52,506 bases of DNA, taken from assembly GCA_013287545.1 (NCBI GenBank), contig JABDDQ010000008.1, forward strand, positions 1 to 52,506, in the 5' to 3' direction. The notes under the pieces are model-generated. The model was given only the letters and a program-made list of their open reading frames with translations. It had not been told where the DNA came from and did not search any database. A program made the translations under genes and the position numbers. The stretch comes from Bacteroidota bacterium. GTDB lineage: Bacteria; Bacteroidota; Bacteroidia; B-17B0; Aurantibacillaceae. Below, one piece after another: positions 35,362 to 44,619 of this stretch (position 1 is its first letter; each line of letters opens with the position of its first letter).

Positions 35362-37134
35362 ATGAAAAAGTCGCTTGTTATTATATGTGTTTTATTTTTG
35401 TTACTTAGTTCGTTTTGCTTTTCACAAAATAAAGATTCACTTTGGCTCGTATACAATAATAAAGCACAGGCAGATACCAACCGTTTACAAGCGTTATATA
35501 CACTTGCCAATAGTTATTTAGATAACAACCCCTACACATCTATTGTGTTTGCACAACTGGAATTGCAACTTGCCGAAAAAACAAATCAATTAAAATATAA
35601 AGGCAAAGCCTTAAACCTTATTGGAGTGTTACATAAAAACAAAGGCCTATATCCGTTGGCATTAGAGCATTTTTTAAAAGCCTTAAATATATTTGAACAA
35701 ATTGGCGATAAGCGAGGCATGGGTAATTGTTACGCCAACATGGGTAATGTGTATTACGAGCAATCGCAGTTTGCAAAAGCTTTGTTGTATTATAAAAAAG
35801 GGCTGAAAGCCCGACAAGAGGATGGCAATAATAACCGTATTGCATCATCGTATGCCGATTTGGGCAACGTATATTCGGGCATGGGTGATTTTGAAACGGC
35901 TTTAAAATACCACAACATAGCTTTAAAAATTAGAGAAGAAATGGGTGACGTGCAAGGTGAAGCCTATTGCTATAATAACATAGGTGTGGTTTACAAAAAC
36001 AAACATGATGATGTGAAAGCCTTAGAAAACCTTTTTAAATGTTTAAGCAAAATAAAAGAAGTAGATGATAAGCGAGGCATCACTTATTGTTATAACAATA
36101 TTGGCAACACCTATATAGAATTAAAAGAATATAAATTGGCCTTGTTGTATTGCGATTCGAGTTTGCAAACTGTAAAAGCAATTGGCGATGTTAATGCCGA
36201 GCGTACCGCTTACCAAAACCTGGCGCAGGTGTATGTTAAAACAGGCAGGTATAAAGAAGCGTATGAGTATGAAGTAAAATTTAAAGAGTTAACCGATAGT
36301 ATTTTTAACGAAGAAAATAGCAAGCAACTGGGAGATATGAAAACCGGTTTTGAAGTAGAGCAAAAAGAAGCTGAACTAAACGCCAAAGCGGATAAGCAAG
36401 AAGCTCTTCTTCTTCAGGAAGAAAAAATACAGCAGTTAATTATAGGCGCTGTTATAACCTTATTATTAGTAGTAATTATTTTTTCCTTCTTTTTATATAA
36501 GCGTGTTAAGGTTGCCAACAAGCAAAAACAAACTATTGAGCATTTGTTTCAAGAGGTGCATCACCGAGTAAAAAATAATTTACAAGTAATTACCAGTCTT
36601 TTAAATCTGCAAAAAACGTATATCAACGATAAAGAAATATTGGATATTTTTCAGGATTGCCAAAACCGCATTTATACCATGGCTTCTATACACGAAAAGC
36701 TATATGAACAAAATGCGCTATCAAACATTAACTTTAACGAGTACATACAAAAACTCATAGCCCAACTTATAGATACATACAAGTTAAAATTTAATGTAAA
36801 ATATATTATAGAAGTTGATATAGATGTATTGGATTTAGATATGCTTATTCCTATTGGATTATTAACCAACGAAATAATTTCGAACTCGCTTAAATATGCT
36901 TTTACTGAGAAAGATGAAAACCCGTTTATTACATTTAAGTTTTTAAAAGCACCCCAGCCAAATTCTTTTATTATGCGCATAGGCGATAATGGCAAAGGCA
37001 GCGATGTGGGTTTAGATGATAAACATACATCGTTTGGCATGGAGCTGATTAAAATTTTAGTAATTCAGTTACATGGCAGCATTAAACAATTGCCCGGTAA
37101 AGGCACCATGTACGAAATTGTTTTTAGGTTTTAA
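35362..37134 (+). CDS. TPR-containing sensor histidine kinase (HisKA_2 type)
   Basis: 590 residues: signal peptide (to about residue 22), five or six tetratricopeptide repeats in the periplasm (about 70-300, such as MGNCYANMGNVYYEQSQFAKALLYYKKGL), a charged coiled linker, one membrane helix (about 352-374, LIIGAVITLLLVVIIFSFFLY) and a cytoplasmic kinase. The phosphorylation motif EVHHRVKNNLQVITSLLNLQ is of the HisKA_2 type. The HATPase part has EIISNSLKYAF, IGDNGKGSD and SFGMELIKILV. It may sense envelope state through the TPRs and signal to an unlinked regulator. It is divergent from the envelope cluster. Confidence 0.88.
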   Translation: MKKSLVIICVLFLLLSSFCFSQNKDSLWLVYNNKAQADTNRLQALYTLANSYLDNNPYTSIVFAQLELQLAEKTNQLKYKGKALNLIGVLHKNKGLYPLALEHFLKALNIFEQIGDKRGMGNCYANMGNVYYEQSQFAKALLYYKKGLKARQEDGNNNRIASSYADLGNVYSGMGDFETALKYHNIALKIREEMGDVQGEAYCYNNIGVVYKNKHDDVKALENLFKCLSKIKEVDDKRGITYCYNNIGNTYIELKEYKLALLYCDSSLQTVKAIGDVNAERTAYQNLAQVYVKTGRYKEAYEYEVKFKELTDSIFNEENSKQLGDMKTGFEVEQKEAELNAKADKQEALLLQEEKIQQLIIGAVITLLLVVIIFSFFLYKRVKVANKQKQTIEHLFQEVHHRVKNNLQVITSLLNLQKTYINDKEILDIFQDCQNRIYTMASIHEKLYEQNALSNINFNEYIQKLIAQLIDTYKLKFNVKYIIEVDIDVLDLDMLIPIGLLTNEIISNSLKYAFTEKDENPFITFKFLKAPQPNSFIMRIGDNGKGSDVGLDDKHTSFGMELIKILVIQLHGSIKQLPGKGTMYEIVFRF

Positions 37135-37303
37135 AGCGTTATATAAATCCCAAAAGGATATGGTATAAAGCTAAATTGCTAATTACAGCCGAACAGATAA
37201 ATAAGATAACAAGTGAAAAAAACCTACATGCATTTAACCGTCGTGTAGTCTTAAAAATCACATCCATAAATCACAACAATTAGTTTTTCTGCCTTTGTTG
37301 GTT

Positions 37304-37321
37304 GTTATCACCAATAAGTAA
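37304..37321. repeat. Short intergenic repeat, copy 1
   Basis: GTTATCACCAATAAGTAA, one base different from 46196-46213. Each copy lies just beyond the 3' end of a minus-strand gene (GNAT gene here, pyrF there). It is set within a weak TTGGT...ACCAA inverted arm. Confidence 0.35.
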
Positions 37322-37329
37322 TTAACACA

Positions 37330-38166
37330 CTAATAAGCATCAAAATCTATCAGTTCAAAATAAATATCTTCTTTTTTTAGAACAGGCATAGTATCGCTTA
37401 AATCTTTAAATATTAAATTTAAAGGAGATGGTTTAAGTTTATCGGGCAGGTTTAAAAAAAATCCTTTTTGTTTTACTTCTTTCGCAACTCCAATCCATAA
37501 TTTAATCGGCAACAAAGCCTTCTTTTTTAACTGATTTACAGCAATTGTTTTAGGCGCTTCAGTAATTTTTGAAAAAATAAATGGCTTATCCGTTGCTGAA
37601 TAAATAGTTGTACCGTTATAAAAATAATTTGCACCAGGGCATTTCAATCTCCATGCAACGCTTTCAGTATTCCAAAGGGCTTTTATTTTGTAATTGCTGG
37701 TGTTGTTTACGACAATGTTGCCCAATCCAATCTTAACATCAAGCGGACTAATTAAATAAAAACCCAGCTTTTTTAAAAAACCATGCGTGCTGTTTTGGTT
37801 AGCAACACCTATTATAAATTTATAACCTAAGGTTTTTCCTAACTCGTATGTTCTATTTGCTAATTGGGTAAATAAACCTTTACCTTGGTGCTGTGGGTGG
37901 GTTGCCGTGTTTAACGATAACAAGCCTTTAGTTGTTATCCCATCAACAACATAAACCACCGGTACAGTAACATAATGTGCAACAAGTACGCCATCCGCAT
38001 ATGCATCAAAACCTACCACATGTCCGTTTGGGTTTAGCGCATACTGCCATTGCAAAAATTCGGTAGAATATTTGTTTGATTTATCAAACACAGAACTAAG
38101 TAATAAAGAGTATTCCTTTATTTTACTTTCGCTTACCCCTGTTTGTACAAATTCGTAATCGGCCAT
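37330..38166 (-). CDS. GNAT family N-acetyltransferase
   Basis: 278 residues. The acetyl-CoA binding core is at about residues 80-130: TKGLLSLNTATHPQHQGKGLFTQL carries the Q/R-x2-G-x-G loop, followed by FIIGVANQNSTHGFLKKLGFYLI. The C-terminal half (about 140-278) has no clear match and may be a second, degenerate GNAT-like unit. It is the last gene of a polysaccharide operon and starts 1 base after the deacetylase stop. It may therefore acetylate a sugar or amino-sugar precursor, but that is inference from context. Confidence 0.85.
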   Translation of the reverse strand: MADYEFVQTGVSESKIKEYSLLLSSVFDKSNKYSTEFLQWQYALNPNGHVVGFDAYADGVLVAHYVTVPVVYVVDGITTKGLLSLNTATHPQHQGKGLFTQLANRTYELGKTLGYKFIIGVANQNSTHGFLKKLGFYLISPLDVKIGLGNIVVNNTSNYKIKALWNTESVAWRLKCPGANYFYNGTTIYSATDKPFIFSKITEAPKTIAVNQLKKKALLPIKLWIGVAKEVKQKGFFLNLPDKLKPSPLNLIFKDLSDTMPVLKKEDIYFELIDFDAY

Positions 38167-38167
38167 T

Positions 38168-39010
38168 TTATACTTTTAAAATGTTTTCGCAGTAGTTTTC
38201 GTACGTACAAATTTTAAAACCTTTGTCAATAATTTTATCTAATCGGCTAAACACTTTATCGCGGTTATAATACATAAGCATGTTATAAAACTTACTGTTG
38301 TTAATGCCGGGGTGCATAAAGTGCTCCTGCTCCGTATCAATATCGTACGGATGAAAATAGCCTAATAACGGATTATTTGCTGTGCTGTGTTTTTTAAGTT
38401 TACCCGCAGTTAAAAAAGGAGGCAGCACCCTGAAATAAATTCCACCACCATAGGGAATAGTTAGCGGACCTACTTTACCAACTGTCATTGGTATTTCAAT
38501 AAGTTTATTGCTAATTTTTTTTGGTGCACCACCAAATTCTTCCCACCCGTAAAGTGGACTTTTTGCAGGCAGTACTGAGCTTGAATAACTAAAGCCCAGT
38601 TCTTCTAAAATTTCAAAAGCCCATTGTGTTTTTTCGGTAAGCGAAAATATAGGTGCTCTAAATCCTTTTAAAGTAGTAGCACCCGCCTTAAGTAAATGTG
38701 TTATATTTTGCTCTAAATCTTTTTTAAACGCATCGGGTGTTTGTTTATCTAACGGAATGTGTTTGTTTGTATGGCAGGCAATTTCGTGCCCTTCGGCAAT
38801 AATTTCTTTTATCAGTTCAGGATATTTTTCGGCTACTTCGCCAACGGTAAAAAAAGTACAGGTAAAATTATGCTTGCTTAACCATTTCATGTAAGCATGT
38901 GCATTGGCACATACACGCTCTTTAAATTTTTCTCCGTTAGGCATCCATAACCTAACATCTTCTAAATCTATACTGAATAGATATATTTTGTTTGAAGAAC
39001 TATTGGTCAT
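38168..39010 (-). CDS. Polysaccharide deacetylase family protein (NodB-like, DUF3473 type)
   Basis: 280 residues. NodB-like motifs: FSIDLEDVR (first Asp), EGHEIACHTNKHIPL (metal-binding His pair) and LKGFRAPIFSL (Arg-x-Pro). The tail after about residue 190 (YGGGIYFRVLPPF, LLGYFHPYDIDTEQ) follows the DUF3473 pattern seen in exopolysaccharide-linked deacetylases. It would remove N-acetyl groups from a surface glycan or its lipid-linked precursor. Its start overlaps the upstream DUF2304 gene by 11 bases. Confidence 0.9.
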   Translation of the reverse strand: MTNSSSNKIYLFSIDLEDVRLWMPNGEKFKERVCANAHAYMKWLSKHNFTCTFFTVGEVAEKYPELIKEIIAEGHEIACHTNKHIPLDKQTPDAFKKDLEQNITHLLKAGATTLKGFRAPIFSLTEKTQWAFEILEELGFSYSSSVLPAKSPLYGWEEFGGAPKKISNKLIEIPMTVGKVGPLTIPYGGGIYFRVLPPFLTAGKLKKHSTANNPLLGYFHPYDIDTEQEHFMHPGINNSKFYNMLMYYNRDKVFSRLDKIIDKGFKICTYENYCENILKV

Positions 39011-39365
39011 TTTTTTTGCTATCCAATTTATCTTTAAGCAAAGCTATATCCTGCGTTAAATCTTTTATCTGGCGTTGTTGTTTGGAGTTTACTACTGATA
39101 AGTGAACTAAAAAAATTATAATAGCAAAAATAGCAGCCAAAAAAACTAAAGCAGGTGCGTAATAAACACCTAACAGTTTCGCAATAACATCAAGTCCGCT
39201 ACGCCAAACTGAAAATACAATTAAAATCAATGTGCAAATTATCCAAACTATGGCATACTCTTCGCGTAATTTTCCTTTGGTAATTAAACGGAAAATAAAA
39301 AACATAAAAGCCAAAGCACCTAAAATGCTTATTATTTGTATTTTATAGGGTACTACGTTTTCCAT
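39000..39365 (-). CDS. DUF2304 membrane protein
   Basis: 121 residues with three membrane helices and a basic, Gln-rich C-terminal coil (SVVNSKQQRQIKDLTQDIALLKDKL). RLITKGKLREEYAIVWIICTLILIVFSVW is the DUF2304 signature. The family nearly always sits beside a DPM1-like glycosyltransferase, as here, where it overlaps the glycosyltransferase gene by 23 bases. It probably helps anchor or assist polyprenyl-phosphate-sugar synthesis. Confidence 0.93.
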   Translation of the reverse strand: MENVVPYKIQIISILGALAFMFFIFRLITKGKLREEYAIVWIICTLILIVFSVWRSGLDVIAKLLGVYYAPALVFLAAIFAIIIFLVHLSVVNSKQQRQIKDLTQDIALLKDKLDSKKNDQ

Positions 39366-40068
39366 TTAGTTTTAATCTTAAGTAAATAAAAATAATAGCC
39401 AAACTTACTTTAACCATGTAGTAAATGCTTTTAAACGAGCTGATGGATGATTGCCCTCCAATGCGTTCGCGCATAACAACCGGAATTTCTTTTATGCGTA
39501 AATTATTTAATGCAAACAATATAATAGCTTCCGGTTCCGGATATTCATCCGGATAATAACTACAAACTTCTTTTAAGGCTTTATTATTTATGGCTCTAAA
39601 CCCCGATGTGTTATCGGTGATGGTTTTTTTTACCAAAAATTTATTTAAAAATTTAAAATAATTAATGCCTAATCGGCGTGCAAAAGTCGATTGAAAACCT
39701 TCTTTTTCTAAAAAACGAGAACCTATAACCACATCAGCTTCATTAGCCATAATGGGTGCAATTAAATTTATTAATTGGTCGGCCGGGTGTTGCCCATCGC
39801 CATCTAACTGTATAGCCACATCAAAATCATACAATAAGGCGTACTTAAAACCTGCCTGCACTGCACCGCCAATGCCAAGGTTAACTGATAAATCTAAAAC
39901 CTTGGCATTAAAACTTTTTAATAAAGCTAAAGTATTGTCCTTACTACAATCATTAATAAAAACAGGCTCAATGTAGCAATTAGGAATTTTAATGCTGCTA
40001 ATTTCATTAAACACGTCAGTAACGCATTCTTCTTCGTTATAACAAGGTATAATAACAGCAATTTTCAT
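39343..40068 (-). CDS. Family 2 glycosyltransferase, polyprenyl-phosphate-sugar synthase-like (DPM1 type)
   Basis: 241 residues. GT-A fold motifs: IAVIIPCYNEEECV at the start, EPVFINDCSKDNTL, the DxD-type QLDGDGQHP and GSRFLEKEGFQS. TDNTSGFRAINNKAL matches the DPM1-like group. These enzymes move a sugar from a nucleotide donor to polyprenyl phosphate. There is no large C-terminal membrane domain; the short hydrophobic end and the overlapping DUF2304 partner may supply it. It lies 3 bases downstream of the GT-C-like gene. Confidence 0.92.
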   Translation of the reverse strand: MKIAVIIPCYNEEECVTDVFNEISSIKIPNCYIEPVFINDCSKDNTLALLKSFNAKVLDLSVNLGIGGAVQAGFKYALLYDFDVAIQLDGDGQHPADQLINLIAPIMANEADVVIGSRFLEKEGFQSTFARRLGINYFKFLNKFLVKKTITDNTSGFRAINNKALKEVCSYYPDEYPEPEAIILFALNNLRIKEIPVVMRERIGGQSSISSFKSIYYMVKVSLAIIFIYLRLKLNGKRSTL

Positions 40069-40071
40069 GTA

Positions 40072-41478
40072 CTACTTTTTTCTTTCGCCTTTTCTGGCGG
40101 CATCGTAATCCGGCCCCACCAATTCGTGCATATATTTATCATAATCTTCATCAGATAAACTAAACTTTCCAAAGGTGCGCCAGTAAGCGGCTTTGCTCAT
40201 AGCATCATAATGAAGTAAATGACGGTCAATCGGATGGTCGTACTGATAGGTTTGAATAATATTTACACATAAAAACCCCGACACTAAAAAAACGGTTAAA
40301 CCCCTTGCCGCAAAAACAAAAAATTGTTTTTTAAAATCTAACGAAAAAATGTATTGGTAAAATGCCGCTAATGGAATTGCCATTAAAGCATATGCCTGCA
40401 CCAAAGCCCGCATGCCAAAACCACCGCCATACCACCAGCACCACCAGCACGATAGCATATATATATTTATAGCCATATAAACCAGTATAGGTAATTTAAA
40501 GCCGTTTGTTTTTTGTTTTAGTATAAAAAATAACCCAACAACGGCAAGCAACATTACGGGTGTGTACACAAACCACCCTTTGCGGTAACTAAACAATAGG
40601 TTTATTATTTGAGGATCTAACCAAAAAAACCGCTCAGTGCTTCCATACGAAAAAAATAAAAAACTATCAGCTTTTACTTTCCAGTAAATCATTTGTGGTA
40701 ACCACATTATAAAAAAGCCAACTAAAAACAGCGGTATGTTTTTGTACGAAAAAATTACTTGTTTTAATTTACCAGTAAAATCTGAAAATGATGTTACGCC
40801 ATACAATGCAAAAACAATAAAAATTAAAATTTCGGTTGGCCTTATAACCGATAGCAAGCCAACTGTTAAACCTATCCATAAAAAATAAATGCTCTTTTGT
40901 TTTTCGTGCCACTTACAAGTGAGCAACATACATAAGCTTATTAAAAAAAACGTATAACAATGGCTCATTTCGCCATCTCTAAAAGTGTAGTAAAATAAAT
41001 TAGTGGCAAAAAATATCGTAATTATTGTTAAGGCTGTTATTCCATCGCTATAAAAACGTCGTAAAACAAAGCTGAGTATAATTAAACCCATCAAGCAATA
41101 AAATAACGAGCCGTAGTGTACGCAGGTACCATATGGTTCGGAGTAGCCTGTTAACGGACTATGTTGGTTCATAGCTATTTTATGCCCCAGAAAAAAAAAC
41201 GGACTATACATGAGTGCCATGCCATAAGTGCCTTTTGCAATGCCATTGCCGTTAGGGGCAGTGGTTAACCAATATTGGGTGGTGTAGCTAAAACTTAAAT
41301 CGTGGTAAATAAAGGTAGCGGGCAAGTACGAATAATAATTATCGGCATCCCACATAAAAGGGGTTTCGCCTTTATCGCTGTTCCAAAACCGCCAGTAGTT
41401 TTGCGAAAAAATCATAAACACAAAAACAAAAATCAGCGTATAGGTGGTAATCCAATATGGTTTTTTTGTACTGTCCAT
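40072..41478 (-). CDS. Polytopic membrane protein, GT-C glycosyltransferase-like
   Basis: 468 residues with about ten membrane segments and a hydrophilic C-terminal tail. The first loop contains DADNYYSYLPATFIYHD, with the acidic D-x-D expected just after helix 1 of GT-C enzymes that use polyprenyl-phosphate sugars. A further loop CWWCWWYGGGFGMRALVQAY is highly aromatic. Sequence families are divergent, so the call rests on topology, the acidic loop and the operon position next to a DPM1-like gene. Confidence 0.75.
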   Translation of the reverse strand: MDSTKKPYWITTYTLIFVFVFMIFSQNYWRFWNSDKGETPFMWDADNYYSYLPATFIYHDLSFSYTTQYWLTTAPNGNGIAKGTYGMALMYSPFFFLGHKIAMNQHSPLTGYSEPYGTCVHYGSLFYCLMGLIILSFVLRRFYSDGITALTIITIFFATNLFYYTFRDGEMSHCYTFFLISLCMLLTCKWHEKQKSIYFLWIGLTVGLLSVIRPTEILIFIVFALYGVTSFSDFTGKLKQVIFSYKNIPLFLVGFFIMWLPQMIYWKVKADSFLFFSYGSTERFFWLDPQIINLLFSYRKGWFVYTPVMLLAVVGLFFILKQKTNGFKLPILVYMAINIYMLSCWWCWWYGGGFGMRALVQAYALMAIPLAAFYQYIFSLDFKKQFFVFAARGLTVFLVSGFLCVNIIQTYQYDHPIDRHLLHYDAMSKAAYWRTFGKFSLSDEDYDKYMHELVGPDYDAARKGERKK

Positions 41479-41480
41479 TC

Positions 41481-41840
41481 TTAATCTTTATTCTTATTTA
41501 CACCTGCTAAAGCATCTAATATAGATGATATAAACGATAGCACAATGCTAAAGAATAGCGCTGTAAAAAAGCCTCGTACATGAAACCCGTCAACTAAATG
41601 CTCGGCCAAAATAATTATCAAAGCATTTATAACTAAGTAAAATAAACCAAGCGTAAGTATAGTTACCGGTATGGTTAAAAACACCAAAACAGGTTTTAGC
41701 ACCGCGTTTAAAAAAGCTAACACAATGGCTAAAATAAAAGCCGTAAAAAAACTATTACCATCTATGCTTACACCGGGCAACAACCAAGCTGTAATTAACA
41801 CGGCAACGGTCGATAAAATTAATTTTATTATAAAATTCAT
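41481..41840 (-). CDS. Phage-holin-family (PF04020-type, four-helix) membrane protein
   Basis: 119 residues with four membrane helices. The pattern AWLLPGVSIDGNSFFTAFILAIVLAFLNAVLKPVLVFLTIPVTILTLGLFYLVINALIIILAEHLVDGFHVRGFFTALF is the family signature, shown here to place the helices at about residues 4-22, 32-52, 54-76 and 88-110. Despite the name these proteins are ordinary chromosomal membrane proteins of unknown role. It is the first gene of the minus-strand polysaccharide operon, 2 bases ahead of the GT-C-like gene, and is divergent from the subtilase. Confidence 0.93.
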   Translation of the reverse strand: MNFIIKLILSTVAVLITAWLLPGVSIDGNSFFTAFILAIVLAFLNAVLKPVLVFLTIPVTILTLGLFYLVINALIIILAEHLVDGFHVRGFFTALFFSIVLSFISSILDALAGVNKNKD

Positions 41841-41881
41841 ATATCTGTTAAAATTCGGCTTAAAATTAGTAATTTAGTTTA

Positions 41882-44032
41882 ATGATTAGACTTCTATTTT
41901 TCGCCCTTTTAATTTCAGTTACCTGCGCAGCGCAACAAGCTCAAATGAATGTGGAGCTTATTAAAGCTTTGCACAGTAATACATCAAAATCATACCCTGT
42001 TTTAGTAAGAGGTAATGTTGCTGTAGTAAAAGAATTTACGGCTACACACAAAGGCTTTTTTAAATACAATTCAGGTACTATAAGTTCTGTAATTCTTTCG
42101 GGGCAAGCCATTCAGCAACTTGCTAAAACCCCTCAAATAAAACAGATAGAATATTATGTTAACCATGTGCGCCCTTTAGATGATACGGCCATTGTAAAAA
42201 ACAACGTGCTCAAAATTCATAATGGAGTTTCGCCTTTACCGCAAGCTTATGATGGTAAGGGCATTATTTTTGGTTTAATTGATACGGGCATAGATTTTAC
42301 CCATCCTGATTTTAAAGATAGCACCGGCAAAAGCCGTATTGCATGGCTGTGGGACCAAACCAAGGCTACAGCCGGCAACACGCCACAACCGTACGGGTAC
42401 GGACAAGAATGGAACAACCAGGAAATAGATAGTGGTTTATGCACGCATCAGGATTTGTTTGCCTTTGGGCATGGAACCCGTGTAGCAGGTGTTGCAACAG
42501 GTAATGGCAATAAAAACTCCATATATAAAGGCATTGCACCAAAAGCAGAAATTATGTGTGTAGCCATTAATTTTAATAGTAATGGACCTACCATTTTAGA
42601 TGCCATGCATTACTTAGTTAATAAAGCAGTAGCTGCCAACAAACCTTTTGTAATTAATATAAGCCTGGGCGATTATTATGGTTCGCACGACGGGCAAGAT
42701 TTGCAAACACTTGCTATGGATAGTTTGATAGCAAATATACCGGGGCGTTGTTTGGTAGCTGCTGCAGGTAATTCAGGTAACATCCCAATTCACTTGCAAT
42801 ACACAGTAAATGCCGATACTAATTTTACTTTTACACGTATACCCAATACCAATAATATTACCCAGTTTGGTTATGGCATATTTGCCGATACTACTAACTT
42901 TAAAAATGTACATTATACAATAGGCGTTTACGATTCTACAACTTATAAGTATTTGGGTAATATTGGTTTTCGTACTATAACATCGGCTTTAAACACCGTT
43001 ACCAACGATACCATTAAGTTTAATGGAGCTCATATTGGCATTGTGCAAACAGCAGCGGGTGTAAACGGAAAAACCTACGAGTTAGATGTGAACATTATTC
43101 CTGATTCTATCGGTTATTTTTGGACTTTAGAAACTACGGGTTCGGGTTTTTTTGATGCCTGGTACGACCCCGATGGTTCAGGTGATTTTGAGTTTCTTCC
43201 CAAAAATCAAATTCCGGCACCTTTGGCAAGCATGCCTAAAATGAGTTATTATAAAGCACCCGATAGCCTACAAACAATTTGTACAAGTTTTCAATGTAGT
43301 AAAGAGGTTATAACAGTTGCCAATTATAATGAGCGTACAGGCTTTACTACCTTGGGTGGAGTTTTTTCAACTTGGCCGGGTCCTTATGATACACTTTCGC
43401 CGAGTTCGAGTTCTGGTCCAACACGCGATGGGCGTTTAAAGCCCGATATTGCAGCCACAGGTGATAACATTGTAGCACCGGGTACCTTATCTTTATGTCA
43501 GTGGGATGCTATCAATTATCCCGGCAATAGCAACATATCGCAAGATACGATGTATATGATATTTAGTGGCACATCAGCTGCATCTCCAAACGTAGCAGGA
43601 GTAGCCGTATTATATCTGCAAGCAAACCCAACCGCCACAAACCAAGATATTAAGCAAGCCATAACCAATTGCCCTAAGCGCGATTATTTTACCGGCAACA
43701 ATTTACCCACTAATAGTTGGGGCTACGGTAAGTTAGATGGCTTTAGTGCTTTAACCTGTAACCTAACAACGGGTATAAAATCTACCTTTAAAAATGAAAA
43801 TGTGTTAGTGTACCCAAACCCGGCACACCAACAAATACAATTTATTTTTAATAACGATGCCGCTAATGCCGACTTAGTTGTTTACTCGCTTTTAGGTGAA
43901 CAAGTGTATAGCACACATGCTTATACAAATAATGTTAATGTACCGGTGCAGCAATTGGCAGATGGTTTATATTTGTACAAAATTTTGAAAAACAACACAC
44001 TTGTTTCGCAAGGCAAGTTTGTTAAGCAATAG
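41882..44032 (+). CDS. T9SS-secreted S8 family serine peptidase (subtilase)
   Basis: 716 residues: signal peptide (MIRLLFFALLISVTCAAQ), an N-terminal propeptide-like part (to about 115) and a subtilisin domain. The catalytic triad is visible: Asp in FGLIDTGIDFTHPDF, His in FGHGTRVAGVATG, Ser in SGTSAASPNVAGVAVL. A long insert lies between His and Ser, with TVNADTNFTFTRIPNT and a PPC-like beta region. The last 75 residues are a type A T9SS sorting domain (VLVYPNPAHQQIQF ... GLYLYKILKNNTLVSQGKFVKQ). It is a cell-surface or released protease. The bcp-like gene follows 5 bases later. Confidence 0.94.
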   Translation: MIRLLFFALLISVTCAAQQAQMNVELIKALHSNTSKSYPVLVRGNVAVVKEFTATHKGFFKYNSGTISSVILSGQAIQQLAKTPQIKQIEYYVNHVRPLDDTAIVKNNVLKIHNGVSPLPQAYDGKGIIFGLIDTGIDFTHPDFKDSTGKSRIAWLWDQTKATAGNTPQPYGYGQEWNNQEIDSGLCTHQDLFAFGHGTRVAGVATGNGNKNSIYKGIAPKAEIMCVAINFNSNGPTILDAMHYLVNKAVAANKPFVINISLGDYYGSHDGQDLQTLAMDSLIANIPGRCLVAAAGNSGNIPIHLQYTVNADTNFTFTRIPNTNNITQFGYGIFADTTNFKNVHYTIGVYDSTTYKYLGNIGFRTITSALNTVTNDTIKFNGAHIGIVQTAAGVNGKTYELDVNIIPDSIGYFWTLETTGSGFFDAWYDPDGSGDFEFLPKNQIPAPLASMPKMSYYKAPDSLQTICTSFQCSKEVITVANYNERTGFTTLGGVFSTWPGPYDTLSPSSSSGPTRDGRLKPDIAATGDNIVAPGTLSLCQWDAINYPGNSNISQDTMYMIFSGTSAASPNVAGVAVLYLQANPTATNQDIKQAITNCPKRDYFTGNNLPTNSWGYGKLDGFSALTCNLTTGIKSTFKNENVLVYPNPAHQQIQFIFNNDAANADLVVYSLLGEQVYSTHAYTNNVNVPVQQLADGLYLYKILKNNTLVSQGKFVKQ

Positions 44033-44037
44033 TTTAT

Positions 44038-44616
44038 ATGGCAAAAAAAGCAGCTAAAAAAATAGCGAAGAAAGCAACAAAAAAAGTCGCTGTTAAAAAA
44101 AGTCCGGCTAAAAAATCAGCAGCGAAAAAAGCTCCAGCAAAAAAATCGACCTTTGTAAAACACGTTACACACCTTAAAGCAGGCGATGCTGTTCCTAACT
44201 TTACAGGTAAAGACCAAAACGGAAACCCAATTTCGTTAAACGATTTTGCAGGTAAAACCTTGGTGCTTTATTTTTACCCTAAAGATGACACCAGTGGTTG
44301 CACTGCACAATCGTGCAGCTTACGCGATGAGTATCAGTATTTAGTTAAGAAAGATTATGCTGTAATAGGTGTTAGTAAGGATGATGAAAAATCGCATCAA
44401 AAATTTATTAAAAAATTCAGCCTTCCTTTTCCGTTAATTGCCGATGTAGATAAAACCATTATAAACGCTTTTGATGTGTGGGGTAAAAAAATGTTTATGG
44501 GTAGAATTTTTGATGGCATTTTGCGTACCACTTTTATTATAAAAGATAAAAAAATTATTCGTGTTATTACCGATGTAGATACCGAAGGGCATGGCAAACA
44601 AGTAATGGAGGGTTAA
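44038..44616 (+). CDS. bcp: Thioredoxin-dependent peroxiredoxin (Bcp type) with an N-terminal histone H1-like Lys/Ala tail
   Basis: 192 residues against about 150 in normal Bcp. Residues 44-192 are the peroxiredoxin. VPNFTGKDQNGNPISLNDFAGKTLVLYFYPKDD leads to the peroxidatic Cys and resolving Cys in SGCTAQSCSLRDEY (Bcp subfamily spacing, Cys-x4-Cys). It reduces hydroperoxides with thioredoxin in the cytoplasm. Residues 2-38 are a Lys/Ala/Pro tail built on AKKAAKK, KKSPAKKSA and KKAPAKKS, like histone H1 or bacterial Hc1-type DNA-binding tails. No alternative Met occurs before the enzyme domain, so the tail is part of the reading frame unless a non-ATG start is used. Confidence 0.9.
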   Translation: MAKKAAKKIAKKATKKVAVKKSPAKKSAAKKAPAKKSTFVKHVTHLKAGDAVPNFTGKDQNGNPISLNDFAGKTLVLYFYPKDDTSGCTAQSCSLRDEYQYLVKKDYAVIGVSKDDEKSHQKFIKKFSLPFPLIADVDKTIINAFDVWGKKMFMGRIFDGILRTTFIIKDKKIIRVITDVDTEGHGKQVMEG

Positions 44617-44619
44617 TCA

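Noticed and set aside
41481-41840. Holin-family gene as a sign of prophage, together with 32070-32411
   Set aside because: Both holin-type families are common ordinary membrane proteins in Bacteroidota, and no lysis, tail or capsid genes are near either.
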